DNA from: Synergistales bacterium
Lineage (GTDB): Bacteria > Synergistota > Synergistia > Synergistales > Aminithiophilaceae
DNA: 64,000 bases
Reading direction: 5' to 3'
NCBI GenBank assembly: GCA_018433595.1
Contig: JAHDQY010000005.1
Location: forward strand, 41,514 to 105,513
Shown: positions 26,118 through 35,467 of the stretch, one piece after another
Layout: the number at the start of each line of letters is the position of its first letter
Position numbering within the stretch: position 1 is the first letter of the stretch
Made by a program: the position numbers and the translations under genes
The notes under the pieces: generated by a model
Database searches by the model: none
What the model was told of the DNA's origin: nothing
What the model saw: the letters and a program-made list of their open reading frames with translations, nothing else

Positions 26118-26861
26118 TTATTCAGGGACCTTGAATTCGCCCAGGGGATAGAACGGGATCATCTTCTCGACAAGCCAGTCCGTCGCTTCAACAGGCAACA
26201 TGCCCCAGTTGGTGGGACAGGTCGAAAGGATTTCCACGAGGGAAAACCCCTTCCCCGCGATCTGTGTCTCAAAGGCCTTCCGAACGGCCTTCTTGGCTTC
26301 GAGAATGAATTTAGGCTTTGCCACGGAAACGCGGGCGATGTAGCCTGGGGCCGCCAAGGTCGCCAGCATTTCGGCGACGCGCATGGGGTATCCGTTTACC
26401 TTGGCCTCTCTCCCCAGAGGGCAGGTTGTCGCCTTCTGCCCCAGTAAGGTGGTCGGGGCCATCTGACCTCCTGTCATACCGTAAATGGCGTTGTTAATGA
26501 AAATCACCGTGATGTTTTCGCCCCTGTTTGCCGCATGAGCCACCTCGGCCAGGCCGATGGAGGCCAGATCCCCATCGCCCTGGTAGGTGAAGACCGTCAG
26601 ATCGGGGCGAATCCGCTTGCAGGCCGTCGCCACAGCGGGCCCCCTGCCGTGGGCGGCTTCGTACATATCCGTGTCGATGTAGTTGTAGATAAAGACGGCA
26701 CAACCGACAGGGGCCACGCCGACAGTCGTCTCCTGAATGCCCAGTTCATCGATCACTTCAGCAACGAGCCGATGCGCGATGCCGTGTGTGCAACCAGGGC
26801 AATAGTGTGTCGTCACATCGGCCATGGAACGGGGGCGTTCAAAAATCCGGACTTCTTTCAC
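26118..26861 (-). CDS. 2-oxoacid:ferredoxin oxidoreductase, beta subunit (TPP-binding)
   Basis: A 247-residue subunit binding thiamine diphosphate and a Fe-S cluster: HYCPGCTHG near the N-terminus, [17 protein letters not shown] and the TPP motif end [14 protein letters not shown] longer upstream in-frame reading overlaps the alpha gene in another frame, so I place the start at GTG 26861, just after the alpha stop with AGGTGA upstream; GTG at 26870 is also possible. Confidence 0.92.
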   Translation of the reverse strand: MKEVRIFERPRSMADVTTHYCPGCTHGIAHRLVAEVIDELGIQETTVGVAPVGCAVFIYNYIDTDMYEAAHGRGPAVATACKRIRPDLTVFTYQGDGDLASIGLAEVAHAANRGENITVIFINNAIYGMTGGQMAPTTLLGQKATTCPLGREAKVNGYPMRVAEMLATLAAPGYIARVSVAKPKFILEAKKAVRKAFETQIAGKGFSLVEILSTCPTNWGMLPVEATDWLVEKMIPFYPLGEFKVPE

Positions 26862-26874
26862 CGTTGTCACCTGC

Positions 26875-27936
26875 CTAACTCTTTCGAAGACGGCGGACGG
26901 CTTCGGCAATCTCATCCACCGTGGGGGCGACGCCTCCGACGCGGCCGAAAAAGGAGACAGGCACCTTGCCGGCAACACCGATCCGAACATCGTCTATCAT
27001 CTGTCCACAGCTCATCTCAACGGCAAGGACCTCCTTCACCTGACTCCCCAGATTCTGAAAGGGAGCGTAGGGGAAGGGAAAGACTGTAATGGGACGAACC
27101 ATACCGGCGGCGATCCCTTCGTCGCGCAACAGCCTTACGGCAGATCGGGCGATACGTGCCGTCGTCCCATAGGCGGCAACGACGTATTCGGCGTCATCCA
27201 CCAGATAAGATTCGTGGCGCGTCTCCCTGTCGGCCATGAGATCGTACTTGGCCTTCAGTTTCATGTTGTGGGCTTCCAGGGCCGCCGGATCGAGATAGAG
27301 GCTCTTGACAAGGGCCCGTTTGCCTCGTCTGGCCCGGTAACCGACGGCACGATCGCGCTTGTCGGGAAGCTTCCTTTCCGGTGCCGGCTTGAATTCGACG
27401 GCTTCCATCATCTGGCCCATGAAACCGTCGCCGAGGATCATGACCGGGTTGCGGTAAATCTCTGCAAGGTCGAAGGCTTCCATGGTCAGATCAACGGCCT
27501 CCTGAAGCGTGCTCGGCGCCAGGACAAGAAGGCGGTAATCGCCGTGGCCGCCTCCCCGCGTCGCCTGAAAGTAATCCGACTGTGCCGGCAGGATGCCTCC
27601 CAACCCCGGGCCTCCCCGGACAATGTTCATGATCACGCAAGGTAATTCAGCCCCGGCGATGTAGCTGATCCCTTCGGACATGAGGGAAATTCCGGGGCTT
27701 GACGAAGAGGTCATGACCCGCTCTCCTGTTCCGGCTCCGCCGAAAACCATGTTAATCGAGGCCACTTCGCTCTCTGCCTGCAGATAGACGCCCCCCACCT
27801 CAGGTAACCGGCGGGACATGTATTCGGGAATCTCATTCTGGGGCGTGATGGGGTATCCGAAAAAGTAGCGGCAGCCGGCCTGGATCGCAGCTTCGGCAAG
27901 AGCTTCATTGCCCTTCATGAGAACTTTTTCGCCCAT
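26875..27936 (-). CDS. vorB: 2-oxoacid:ferredoxin oxidoreductase, alpha subunit (VorB-like)
   Basis: A 353-residue subunit with the start [33 protein letters not shown], the conserved [17 protein letters not shown] and the C-terminal domain [13 protein letters not shown]. The best match by pattern is the 3-methyl-2-oxobutanoate (valine-derived) enzyme; KorA (2-oxoglutarate) is the alternative. It fits energy generation by amino-acid fermentation. Confidence 0.92.
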   Translation of the reverse strand: MGEKVLMKGNEALAEAAIQAGCRYFFGYPITPQNEIPEYMSRRLPEVGGVYLQAESEVASINMVFGGAGTGERVMTSSSSPGISLMSEGISYIAGAELPCVIMNIVRGGPGLGGILPAQSDYFQATRGGGHGDYRLLVLAPSTLQEAVDLTMEAFDLAEIYRNPVMILGDGFMGQMMEAVEFKPAPERKLPDKRDRAVGYRARRGKRALVKSLYLDPAALEAHNMKLKAKYDLMADRETRHESYLVDDAEYVVAAYGTTARIARSAVRLLRDEGIAAGMVRPITVFPFPYAPFQNLGSQVKEVLAVEMSCGQMIDDVRIGVAGKVPVSFFGRVGGVAPTVDEIAEAVRRLRKS

Positions 27937-27973
27937 AGATCATTCACCTCCGAAACGTTCGTCAAAAAACGCG

Positions 27974-28192
27974 CTAGACCTCATCGATGCGAAAGACTTC
28001 GATCGCCACATCAGGGCAGGTCACGGCGCACATCTTACAGGCGATGCAACCCTCCTTGAACTGTTCCGCCGGCCGATAACCCTTGTCATTGATCCTCTCC
28101 GAGATTCTCAGTACTTTCATCGGGCAGGCGGCAACACAAAGACCGCAGCTTTTGCAGCGCCCCTCAAAAACCTTCACTCGTCCCTTAGCCAT
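27974..28192 (-). CDS. 2-oxoacid:ferredoxin oxidoreductase, delta (2[4Fe-4S]) subunit
   Basis: A 72-residue ferredoxin-type subunit with two clusters (CKSCGLCVAACP and CIACKMCAVTCP) that carries electrons from the beta subunit to ferredoxin. The ATG at 28192 overlaps the end of the ATPase gene by 8 nt and follows AAGGGG; a longer reading would run into that gene. Confidence 0.93.
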   Translation of the reverse strand: MAKGRVKVFEGRCKSCGLCVAACPMKVLRISERINDKGYRPAEQFKEGCIACKMCAVTCPDVAIEVFRIDEV

Positions 28193-28925
28193 CCAAAGGT
28201 ACACCCCTTTCCCACGGGAACAGGATCGGCCTGGAGAGGGGCCACAAAAGCTCCGCTCCTGGAGCCAAAACCTCTCGGGCCCTTTCAAAAACGTGATCGG
28301 AAACGCCGACATAAAGCAGCGGCAGCTCGATGACCTCGGCTGTCTGACAAATCAGAGCCAGGCCTCTTGCGATATCTTCGGGCTCCGTTGCCTCCATCAG
28401 ATGAGGGTTACCCAGAAGACCCGTAACGTGGAGACCGCTTAATTTCTCCATTTCATGACGCATCGCGACGACAGCCTCAGGCTTCGAAGTCTGAGGCCTG
28501 AAGGGATTGAGAACCATGAGGAAATCATATCCGACATCTTCCAAAAAAGGGGAAAATTGCTTGAGCGCCAGAACGCCCTTTGCCTCGCCGCCAACATCAA
28601 GAAAGAGATGGTCACGGTCAGAGGCCAAAAGACGAGTCACTTCCGGAGAGATGACAGGAATATCGCTCCATCGCGCCTCCCCCGGAGGAAGAACGACGTC
28701 AATGCCAAGGCGGCCCACGTCATCGGCGATCTCGCGAAGGCAGAAATAGGGGTTGATGATATCAAGATCAGCCAAAGCGATGCGCCGTCCCATCCGATGG
28801 AGAGCCAAACCCAAGTTGACCGTCCAGGTTGTCTTGCCCGAACCGAGAGCACCTGTCACGGCGACCGCCTTGGACCATCGTCTTTCGGCTGCAAGGGACC
28901 GACGAAAGGCGCCGTAAGGGTTCAC
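28185..28925 (-). CDS. ParA/MinD-like P-loop ATPase of unknown role
   Basis: A 246-residue cytosolic P-loop protein: Walker A GALGSGKTT (25-33), an IALADLDIINPYFCLRE segment as in MinD/CobQ-type ATPases, and HLFLDVGGEAKG at the Walker B position. It lacks the early signature Lys of true ParA/MinD and the C-terminal amphipathic helix of MinD. GTG at 28925 overlaps the fmt stop (GTGA). It overlaps the ferredoxin subunit gene and is thus coupled to the oxidoreductase; a role in its assembly is a guess from position alone. Confidence 0.82.
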   Translation of the reverse strand: MNPYGAFRRSLAAERRWSKAVAVTGALGSGKTTWTVNLGLALHRMGRRIALADLDIINPYFCLREIADDVGRLGIDVVLPPGEARWSDIPVISPEVTRLLASDRDHLFLDVGGEAKGVLALKQFSPFLEDVGYDFLMVLNPFRPQTSKPEAVVAMRHEMEKLSGLHVTGLLGNPHLMEATEPEDIARGLALICQTAEVIELPLLYVGVSDHVFERAREVLAPGAELLWPLSRPILFPWERGVPLDG

Positions 28926-29848
28926 GGGAGTCGTTCCCCTTCCTTCAAGCCCGAGCCGCGCCACCAGGAGGCCCCCTGGAGACGTTGTCTCCCCTCGGGT
29001 TGAACCTCGCGAAGACAGAGCGAGCCCGCCCCGCAGGCCACGACGGCACAGTCATCCAGCGGTTCAAGAAGTGTGCCGGGTTCTCCCGATCCTTCAACGA
29101 TATCGGCCTTCCAGATTTTCAGTCGCTTTGGGCCGACATGGGAGAACGCTCCGGGGACGGGGTTAAGGGCTCTGATAAGACAGTTAATCTCCCAGGCCGA
29201 TCGACTCCAACGAATCTCTGCTTCTTTTTTCTGAATAACCGGCGCAAAAGTCGCCCTTTTGTGATCCTGTTCTCGAGACGACGCTCCGCTCTTTCCCAAT
29301 AGCTCCAGGACCTCGCACAACAGCCCTCCGCCTTTGAGAGAAAGCCTTTCCAGCAGGCTTCCGTAGGTGTCATCGGGTTGGACGGTCTCTTCCTCCTGCG
29401 CCAGGATCGGCCCTGCATCCATCCGCGGAACGAGGCGGAAAACGGTGACACCTGTTTCCGGGTCGCCGGCCATAAGAGCACGCTGTATCGGGGCAGCTCC
29501 CCTGTAAAGCGGCAGGAGGGAGGGGTGAACATTGAGACAGCCCCAGGAAGGCGTAGAAAGGTAAGGCTCCCGAATCATCTGGCCGAAATCAACGACGACG
29601 ATGCCCAGGGGGGATTCCTCGGAAAAGCGCCGCAGGAGCTCGTCATCGCCATTGACATCGTTCGAAAGACAGAGATCAAGGCCACGTTCTTGCGCCTCAC
29701 GGGCAACAGCCGTGTCTCTCAGTTTCAGGCCTCGCCCGGCGGGACGGGGCAAGGAGGAGACGACAAGATCAGGAGCTCTCCAGGAATGCAGCCGGCTCAG
29801 GCAGCGTCGGGCGAACTCGCCTGAACCCATGAACCAGTAGCGGCTCAT
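28922..29848 (-). CDS. fmt: Methionyl-tRNA formyltransferase
   Basis: Formylates Met-tRNA(fMet) with 10-formyl-tetrahydrofolate. The 308-residue protein has a formyltransferase domain (VVVDFGQMI, NVHPSLLPLYRGAAPIQ with the catalytic Asn-His-Asp region) and a C-terminal OB-fold from about residue 205. The early GSGEFARR is a slight variant of the usual GTPxFA. It starts 4 nt after def, the common def-fmt pair. Confidence 0.94.
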   Translation of the reverse strand: MSRYWFMGSGEFARRCLSRLHSWRAPDLVVSSLPRPAGRGLKLRDTAVAREAQERGLDLCLSNDVNGDDELLRRFSEESPLGIVVVDFGQMIREPYLSTPSWGCLNVHPSLLPLYRGAAPIQRALMAGDPETGVTVFRLVPRMDAGPILAQEEETVQPDDTYGSLLERLSLKGGGLLCEVLELLGKSGASSREQDHKRATFAPVIQKKEAEIRWSRSAWEINCLIRALNPVPGAFSHVGPKRLKIWKADIVEGSGEPGTLLEPLDDCAVVACGAGSLCLREVQPEGRQRLQGASWWRGSGLKEGERLP

Positions 29849-29852
29849 CGGC

Positions 29853-30341
29853 TCATGCCTCCCGGAGACGCTGAAATTTCTTTTTTGCGAAGGTTCGCCG
29901 AAGAGGAGAAATCTTGTCGATAAGGAGCACTCCCTCAAGATGATCGATCTCGTGAGCAAAGGCCCGCGCCAAGAGTGCAGCAGCCTCAAGGATCCGCTTG
30001 TTGCCCTCCTCATCGAGGGCCTCGACGGTAATCCTATCGGGACGCGTCACCTTTTCGAAAAGACCCGGAAAACTGAGGCAGCCTTCCTCGTCGGTCTGAT
30101 TGCCGGAAGAGGCAGTGATTTTGGGGTTGACGAGAACATACTCACGCCCCTCGTGGGCAACAACGGCAACGCGACGGCTGACTCCGATCTGGGGAGCAGC
30201 CAAGCCAAGGCCGTCATGGGCATACATGAGAGCTTTCATTTCAGCGACGAACTCCTTGAAGGCCTCGTCGAAAACCGTCACTTCCTCGTTCGGCTCTCGC
30301 AGAACGGGGTCAGGGTAGATCCGAATGGTTCTTTCAGACAT
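29853..30341 (-). CDS. def: Peptide deformylase
   Basis: Removes the N-formyl group from new proteins. The 162-residue enzyme has all three metal-site motifs: GLGLAAPQIG, EGCLSFPG and HEIDHLEG. The ATG at 30341 has GAGGAGG upstream. The residue after the first His is Ile (HEIDH), which is common. Confidence 0.95.
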   Translation of the reverse strand: MSERTIRIYPDPVLREPNEEVTVFDEAFKEFVAEMKALMYAHDGLGLAAPQIGVSRRVAVVAHEGREYVLVNPKITASSGNQTDEEGCLSFPGLFEKVTRPDRITVEALDEEGNKRILEAAALLARAFAHEIDHLEGVLLIDKISPLRRTFAKKKFQRLREA

Positions 30342-30403
30342 GGGAACCTCCTCCACTTGAGGATGAAACCCCCGTCCACAAGATCGGGGACACTCTAACA
30401 GCA

Positions 30404-30437
30404 AGGGCCGCGGCCCTCGTTGCAGCCACGGCCCCTG
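30404..30437 (-). terminator. 12-bp hairpin after rpsA
   Basis: On the minus strand, 12 bases (complement of 30426-30437) pair with the complement of 30404-30415, with two G-U pairs and a 10-nt loop. It lies about 20 nt after the rpsA stop, separating the alaS-rpsA unit from def-fmt. The U content after it is low. Confidence 0.55.
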
Positions 30438-30455
30438 ATAAGCTCATGAGGAAGG

Positions 30456-31949
30456 CTATTTTATGACATCCTGCCATAGATCGCCAAGAGTCACGTTGGT
30501 TTCTTCCTGAGCGAAGTCGGGAGTATGGGGCCGATCCTGCTGTTCATGACGACGGCGACGGGGCTCATCGCCATGAGAACGGCGCTCCCTCTCTCCCTCC
30601 TCAGGCGGCTGGAGGGCACTGAGGCTCAGGCGGATACGACGTCCCTCGGCGTTGACCTCGAGGATGCGGGCCGTAATTTCCTGCCCCTCCTGGAGGACCT
30701 CCTGAGGGCTCTCGACACGGCGGCGACTCAGCTGGGAGATGTGGATGAGCCCTTCAACACCTTCTTCAAGCTGAACGAAGGCGCCGAAATCAGCGAGTCG
30801 AACAACCTTGACCTCGATATCCTGGTTGGCGTGGTAGCGGTCATCGATATCCTTCCAGGGGTCGTTGAGCTGCTTGTAGCCCAGGCTGATCCGCTTCCGC
30901 TCCGTGTCGACATCCAGGACCTGCACTTCGACTTCCTGCCCCTTTTTGAAGAACTCCCGGGGATGCTTGATCCGGGACCAACTGATGTCGCCGATATGGA
31001 CGAGCCCTTCGATGCCGGGCTCGATCTCGACGAAGGCGCCGAAGTCGGTCATGTTCGTCACAGCGCCCTTGGCGACGTCGCCCGCTTTCCAGCGCTCGTG
31101 AACGGTCAGCCAGGGATCGTCCTGGGTCTGTTTCATGCTCAGCGAGATACGGTTGTTTTCCTGGTCGATGCCGATAACCTTGACCTTAACCGTCTCTCCC
31201 TTGGCAACGATCTCCTTGGGCTTGGCGTTGCGCTGCCAGGAGAGCTCAGAGATATGGACCAGTCCCTCCAGGGCGCCGAGGTTAACGAAGACGCCGAAAG
31301 AGGTGATGCTGCTGACCGCCCCCTCGAGAACGTCACCTTCCTTGACGTTTTCGTAGAAATCCTCCCGCCTGCTGACCATCTCCTCTTCGAGAACGGTGCG
31401 GCGGGAAAGAACGAGACGGCGTTTGCGACGGTCCTTCTCAATGAGGCGGACCTCAATATCCTCTTCGACGAAGCGGCCCGGATTGACGCCTCGGCCTTCT
31501 TCGGCGAGGTGGGAGATGGGAACGAAACCCTCGATGCCGTAGCAATCGACGATGAGTCCACCCTTGACCTTGCGCAGGCCGCGGACGGTGAAGGTTTCGT
31601 TGGCTGCCGTCGCCTCTTCCAGGCGACTCCAGCGCTCATCGAACTCAGAGCGCCAGCGGCTGACCACAAGCTGGGCTTCCTCGCCCTGGCCGACGTTGAT
31701 GACCTGGACGCGGATCGTGTCCCCCACCTCGGGCTCGGCAACCTCTTCCACAAGGACTCGATGAGTCCACTCACGGCGCGGCAGGAATCCTTCACACTTG
31801 TAGCCGACATCCACGAGCCAGCCGTCTTCATTGGCGTCGACGACCTTACCCTCCACCACGTTGCCGCGGCGAATCTCCTGGACGGGCTCCTCCTGAAGGA
31901 GTTCCTCCATGCTCATGCTCTCTGCGGGCATATCTTTCATTTCTTCCAT
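30456..31949 (-). CDS. rpsA: 30S ribosomal protein S1 (S1-domain protein)
   Basis: A 497-residue protein with five S1 RNA-binding repeats, the later ones very regular (GVFVNLGALEGLVHISELSW, GAFVEIEPGIEGLVHIGDISW, GAFVQLEEGVEGLIHISQLS), and an acidic/basic low-complexity tail. Proteobacterial S1 has six repeats, and shorter forms are typical of Firmicutes-like lineages. Its ATG shares one base with the ispH stop (TAATG). In some Clostridia IspH and S1 domains are one fused protein, so this looks like the unfused version. Confidence 0.93.
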   Translation of the reverse strand: MEEMKDMPAESMSMEELLQEEPVQEIRRGNVVEGKVVDANEDGWLVDVGYKCEGFLPRREWTHRVLVEEVAEPEVGDTIRVQVINVGQGEEAQLVVSRWRSEFDERWSRLEEATAANETFTVRGLRKVKGGLIVDCYGIEGFVPISHLAEEGRGVNPGRFVEEDIEVRLIEKDRRKRRLVLSRRTVLEEEMVSRREDFYENVKEGDVLEGAVSSITSFGVFVNLGALEGLVHISELSWQRNAKPKEIVAKGETVKVKVIGIDQENNRISLSMKQTQDDPWLTVHERWKAGDVAKGAVTNMTDFGAFVEIEPGIEGLVHIGDISWSRIKHPREFFKKGQEVEVQVLDVDTERKRISLGYKQLNDPWKDIDDRYHANQDIEVKVVRLADFGAFVQLEEGVEGLIHISQLSRRRVESPQEVLQEGQEITARILEVNAEGRRIRLSLSALQPPEEGERERRSHGDEPRRRRHEQQDRPHTPDFAQEETNVTLGDLWQDVIK

Positions 31950-32809
31950 TAGTTTCCTTCCCCCTTGGCGACCTGCGGAATGGCAAGCGTAGTAATCAAT
32001 TTTTTTATGAGCCAGTCAGGCGTGCTTGCACCTGCGGCTACTCCGATTTGGAGCTTTCCCTCCAACCACCTCCAGTCCAATTCTTCCGATTTCTCTATCC
32101 ATAGGGTAGGTGCCCCCTGGGATCGCGATATTTCGACAAGTTTACGTGTGTTAGCGCTGTTCTTCCCGCCGATTACAATAATACCATCAACCTGTCTTGC
32201 CAACTGACGGACGGCATTTTGCCTTTCTGCCGTAGCATTACAGATCGTGTTGAAAACCTTGAGCTCCGAAACCTTCAGGCAGAGGTCAGCCACGACACCC
32301 GCAAAAACCTCCGCTTTTTGCGTCGTCTGAGAGAGGACGCCGGCACGGAGGCCGGGATCATCGATCTCTCCGATCTCATCGGAACGACCGACGACACGCG
32401 CACTTCGGCCCAGACGGGCCGTGATTCCCTGTACCTCGGGATGATCGCGGTCTCCGACAAGGAAAACCTGATAACCCTCGGCCTCAAGATGACTGGCCCG
32501 TTCCTGGGCTCTCCGAACGAAAGGGCAGGTCCCGTCGACGATCACAGCCGATCTCCCCTGAAGCCTCTCCACCGCACCCGGTCCGACGCCATGAGCACGG
32601 ATAAAGGCGACCCCACCCTGAGGAACCTCGTCAGCGTCGTCAACAACGACAAGGCCAAGCCCGATAAGGCGTGCCACCTCCTGGGGATTGTGAATGGGGC
32701 TCCCCAAGGCATAGACGGTGCCATGTTCAGCCAAAGCCGCTTCCAGAGCTTCAATGGCGCGCCGTACACCAAAACAGAGCCCCGTCGGATCAGCCAGCCG
32801 GAGCTTCAT
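31949..32809 (-). CDS. ispH: 4-hydroxy-3-methylbut-2-enyl diphosphate reductase
   Basis: Last step of the MEP isoprenoid pathway, making IPP and DMAPP. The 286-residue protein has the three Fe-S cysteines in GLCFGVRRA, DGTCPFV and NTICNAT, with the conserved His residues in SPIHNPQ and RAHGV. Its start overlaps the miaA stop by 4 nt; MiaA uses DMAPP, so the two are functionally linked. Confidence 0.95.
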   Translation of the reverse strand: MKLRLADPTGLCFGVRRAIEALEAALAEHGTVYALGSPIHNPQEVARLIGLGLVVVDDADEVPQGGVAFIRAHGVGPGAVERLQGRSAVIVDGTCPFVRRAQERASHLEAEGYQVFLVGDRDHPEVQGITARLGRSARVVGRSDEIGEIDDPGLRAGVLSQTTQKAEVFAGVVADLCLKVSELKVFNTICNATAERQNAVRQLARQVDGIIVIGGKNSANTRKLVEISRSQGAPTLWIEKSEELDWRWLEGKLQIGVAAGASTPDWLIKKLITTLAIPQVAKGEGN

Positions 32810-33765
32810 CGGGAAGGGCCCACCCCCTCAAGGTGGCACAGAGAAATATCCGTAATTTCTTCAAGTAATCTCTCCTGATCGACACAGGACATATCATACC
32901 ACAGAGCAGGCTCAAACTTGCGGAACCAAGTCATCTGCCGCCGGGCAAAGGCCTTCGTCGAGCGGATATCTCCTTCCACCGCCTCGTCGAGAGAGAGACG
33001 GCCTCGCAGGTACGCAGTGATTTCCCGATAACCAAAACCCTGCATCGAGGGAAACCTCTCGTCAAAACCCTGAGCGAGAAGCCAGCGGACCTCCTCGACA
33101 TAACCTTCCTGAAACTGCTGGCGAACCCTGACGTCGATTCTCCGAACCAGCTCCTCCCGGGGACGGGTCAAACCGATATAGAGCGGACAGTAGGCCGACT
33201 CAAGGCGAGCCTGCTTCCGGAAGAGATCCGTCGGCCTCTGATCGGTCAACTCCAGAAGCTCTAACGCACGGATGACTCGCCGGCGGTCATTGGGGTGCAG
33301 GGCGGCCGCCCGCTCCGGGTCGATCCGGGCAAGTCTTTCGTAGAGGGTCTCGCCGCCCGAGATACGGGCCTCCTCTTCCAGACGGGTCCGTACCGTCTTG
33401 TCGGAAGGAAGGTCGCCGGAGAGGAGCCCGCCGAAAAGAGCCTGGAAGTAGAACATCGTTCCCCCTACAAGAAGGGGAATCCTGCCGCGCTGCAGAATCC
33501 GCTCCATCGCCGCCGTGGCCATTCGGTAAAAATCGGCGGCGGAAAAAACCTCATCAGGATCGGCGACATCAATGAGGTGATGGAGGATCTCCCGCCTTGC
33601 CGCGTCCGAGGCCTTATCGGTCCCGACATCCATGTAACGATAGACCTGACGCGAATCGACGGAAACAACTTCGCCGCAAAGCCTCCGGGCCAAGTTCAGA
33701 CTGAGAGCCGTCTTCCCCACTGCAGTCGGTCCTATAATGCAGATAATGGGGCGTTTTTTCTCCAT
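32806..33765 (-). CDS. miaA: tRNA dimethylallyltransferase
   Basis: Adds a dimethylallyl group to A37 of tRNAs reading UNN codons. The 319-residue protein has the P-loop IGPTAVGKTALSL, VDSRQVYRYMDVGT, LVGGTMFYFQAL and ARRQMTWFRK. It is followed by ispH, which makes its substrate, and starts directly after mutL. Confidence 0.95.
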   Translation of the reverse strand: MEKKRPIICIIGPTAVGKTALSLNLARRLCGEVVSVDSRQVYRYMDVGTDKASDAARREILHHLIDVADPDEVFSAADFYRMATAAMERILQRGRIPLLVGGTMFYFQALFGGLLSGDLPSDKTVRTRLEEEARISGGETLYERLARIDPERAAALHPNDRRRVIRALELLELTDQRPTDLFRKQARLESAYCPLYIGLTRPREELVRRIDVRVRQQFQEGYVEEVRWLLAQGFDERFPSMQGFGYREITAYLRGRLSLDEAVEGDIRSTKAFARRQMTWFRKFEPALWYDMSCVDQERLLEEITDISLCHLEGVGPSR

Positions 33766-33766
33766 T

Positions 33767-35467
33767 TCACTCTCTCCCGAAGTGACGGGCCAGCTGTTCG
33801 ACCGTCACGGCAAGAGTTGTCGGTCGCCCATGAGGGCAGGCCCAAGGCCGATGGCAACGGAAGAGATCATCGAGAAGTCTTTCCGCTTCGGGAGGTTCCA
33901 GCGAGGTTGTCAGCTTTACGGCGGCCTTGCAGGCCAGTGTCGCCCATCGGCGCCAGACGGACCAGAAACGTTCCTCCTCCTGAGGGTCATCGAGGGAGTC
34001 GACGGTAACGCGGAGAAGTTCTTCAGCGGAGGTTCTCTCCAGGTCGGGAAGAGCCGGCACGGCGATGAGAGTCCACCCTGTTTCAAGGTTTTCAAAACGG
34101 AAACCCAATTCCTCAAGAACGCCCCGATAGGGATCGACGCGCTGGGCCAGCGACGGAGCAAGGATGAGAGGAAATGCGAGAGGCTGGCTCTCCCCTTCTT
34201 TCCGTCCTCTCTCATGAAAACGCTCGAAACAGATTCTCTCGTGTGCCGCATGAGGGTCGACGAGAAGGAGTCCCTCGCCGGTCTCGAAAAGGAGATAGCC
34301 CGCCTTAAGGCGCCCAAGGTAACGATGGCCCTCTCGGAAGAGATCGTCTCGAGGCGTCGGGCTCTCCTCCACTGGTCTTGAACGCTCTTGGACAAGGAAA
34401 GTTTCTCCCCTTTCCTCCGGTCCTGAAGCGACCCGGGAGAAAAGGGAGAGACCTTCAGCCGGTGCAGAAAGGTTCCTATCCGGCCTCCGCAAGCCGAGAC
34501 TGAAACTCTGGGGTTTGTCCAAAAGCCCCATAGCGAGACGCCGGAAGGCCTCAAAGACGGGTCCGCTCTTGCGAAAACGGATCTCCGTCTTGGCGGGATG
34601 GATGTTGACATCAATCTCTTCAGGCGGCCCCTCGACAAGAAGAAGCCACTGCCCGGAGACATCACCCCCCGGGGCATTCAGAGCAGCCCGGAAAAGCCCC
34701 TCCTGAACCCTTCTCCGATTGACGAAAGCAGTCACGTCGGCCTTCCCTCTCCCTGGAGCTGGCTGCCACCAGGCTTGAGCCTGATAGGATTCGACGGTCA
34801 CCTCGAGGTGACGCAAAGGGGGATCGTCGCCCCAGAGTCCCCGCAGCAAAGAGGCGACATCGCCGTCGCCTGAGGAGAGAAAAACCGTTCTCCCCTCGGA
34901 CTGGACGAGAAAGGCCCTGTCCGGATAGGCCATGGCATAGGCCTGAACAAGAGTGAGAACACGCCGAAGTTCCGAGGAGGCCCCTTTCAGAAATTTACGC
35001 CGCGCCGGCAGGTTGAAGAAGAGATCATCCACCTGTACCCGCGTTCCCCGAGGCAGATCGAGAGGGCTGTGAAGCAGCACGTGACCGCCCTCGGCTCGAA
35101 GAAGGCCGCCCCCGGACTCGTCGTCTGACCGGCTCCGGATCTCGAAACGGCTCACGGCGGCGATGCTGGGGAGAGCTTCGCCGCGAAAACCGAGAGTGAC
35201 GATGCGCTCCATTTCCTCGATGGAAGAGATTTTGCTCGTGGCGTGATGTTCCATCGAAAGAGGCAAATCATCGAAGGCGATACCTCGGCCATCATCCTCA
35301 ACGACGATCGAGGCCTTGCCTCCCTGAGAGAGAAAAATGGACAGCCTTCGTGCTCCGGCGTCGAGAGCGTTCTCCACGAGCTCTTTCACGACCGACAGAG
35401 GGCGCTCGACGACTTCGCCGGCGGCGATGCGCGTCGCCACATCTGGAGGCAGTTTCTGTATCTTCAT
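33767..35467 (-). CDS. mutL: DNA mismatch repair protein MutL
   Basis: Links MutS recognition to excision. The GHKL ATPase domain (about 1-330) has VVERPLSVVKELVENALDAGA, EDDGRGI and GFRGEALPSI. The C-terminal domain carries an endonuclease motif (DPHAAHERICFE; the usual Gln is Pro) together with ACKAAV and CPHGRPT, so incision activity is expected as in bacteria without MutH. The ATG at 35467 overlaps the mutS stop (ATGA). Confidence 0.95.
   Translation of the reverse strand: MKIQKLPPDVATRIAAGEVVERPLSVVKELVENALDAGARRLSIFLSQGGKASIVVEDDGRGIAFDDLPLSMEHHATSKISSIEEMERIVTLGFRGEALPSIAAVSRFEIRSRSDDESGGGLLRAEGGHVLLHSPLDLPRGTRVQVDDLFFNLPARRKFLKGASSELRRVLTLVQAYAMAYPDRAFLVQSEGRTVFLSSGDGDVASLLRGLWGDDPPLRHLEVTVESYQAQAWWQPAPGRGKADVTAFVNRRRVQEGLFRAALNAPGGDVSGQWLLLVEGPPEEIDVNIHPAKTEIRFRKSGPVFEAFRRLAMGLLDKPQSFSLGLRRPDRNLSAPAEGLSLFSRVASGPEERGETFLVQERSRPVEESPTPRDDLFREGHRYLGRLKAGYLLFETGEGLLLVDPHAAHERICFERFHERGRKEGESQPLAFPLILAPSLAQRVDPYRGVLEELGFRFENLETGWTLIAVPALPDLERTSAEELLRVTVDSLDDPQEEERFWSVWRRWATLACKAAVKLTTSLEPPEAERLLDDLFRCHRPWACPHGRPTTLAVTVEQLARHFGRE

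Noticed and set aside
26861..26990. Longer N-terminus for the oxidoreductase beta subunit
   Set aside because: The extra residues overlap the alpha gene in another frame and do not resemble beta subunits; GTG codons after the alpha stop fit better.
30525..31952. 475-codon plus-strand open frame opposite rpsA
   Set aside because: The repetitive pattern mirrors the S1 repeats on the other strand; rpsA is certain.
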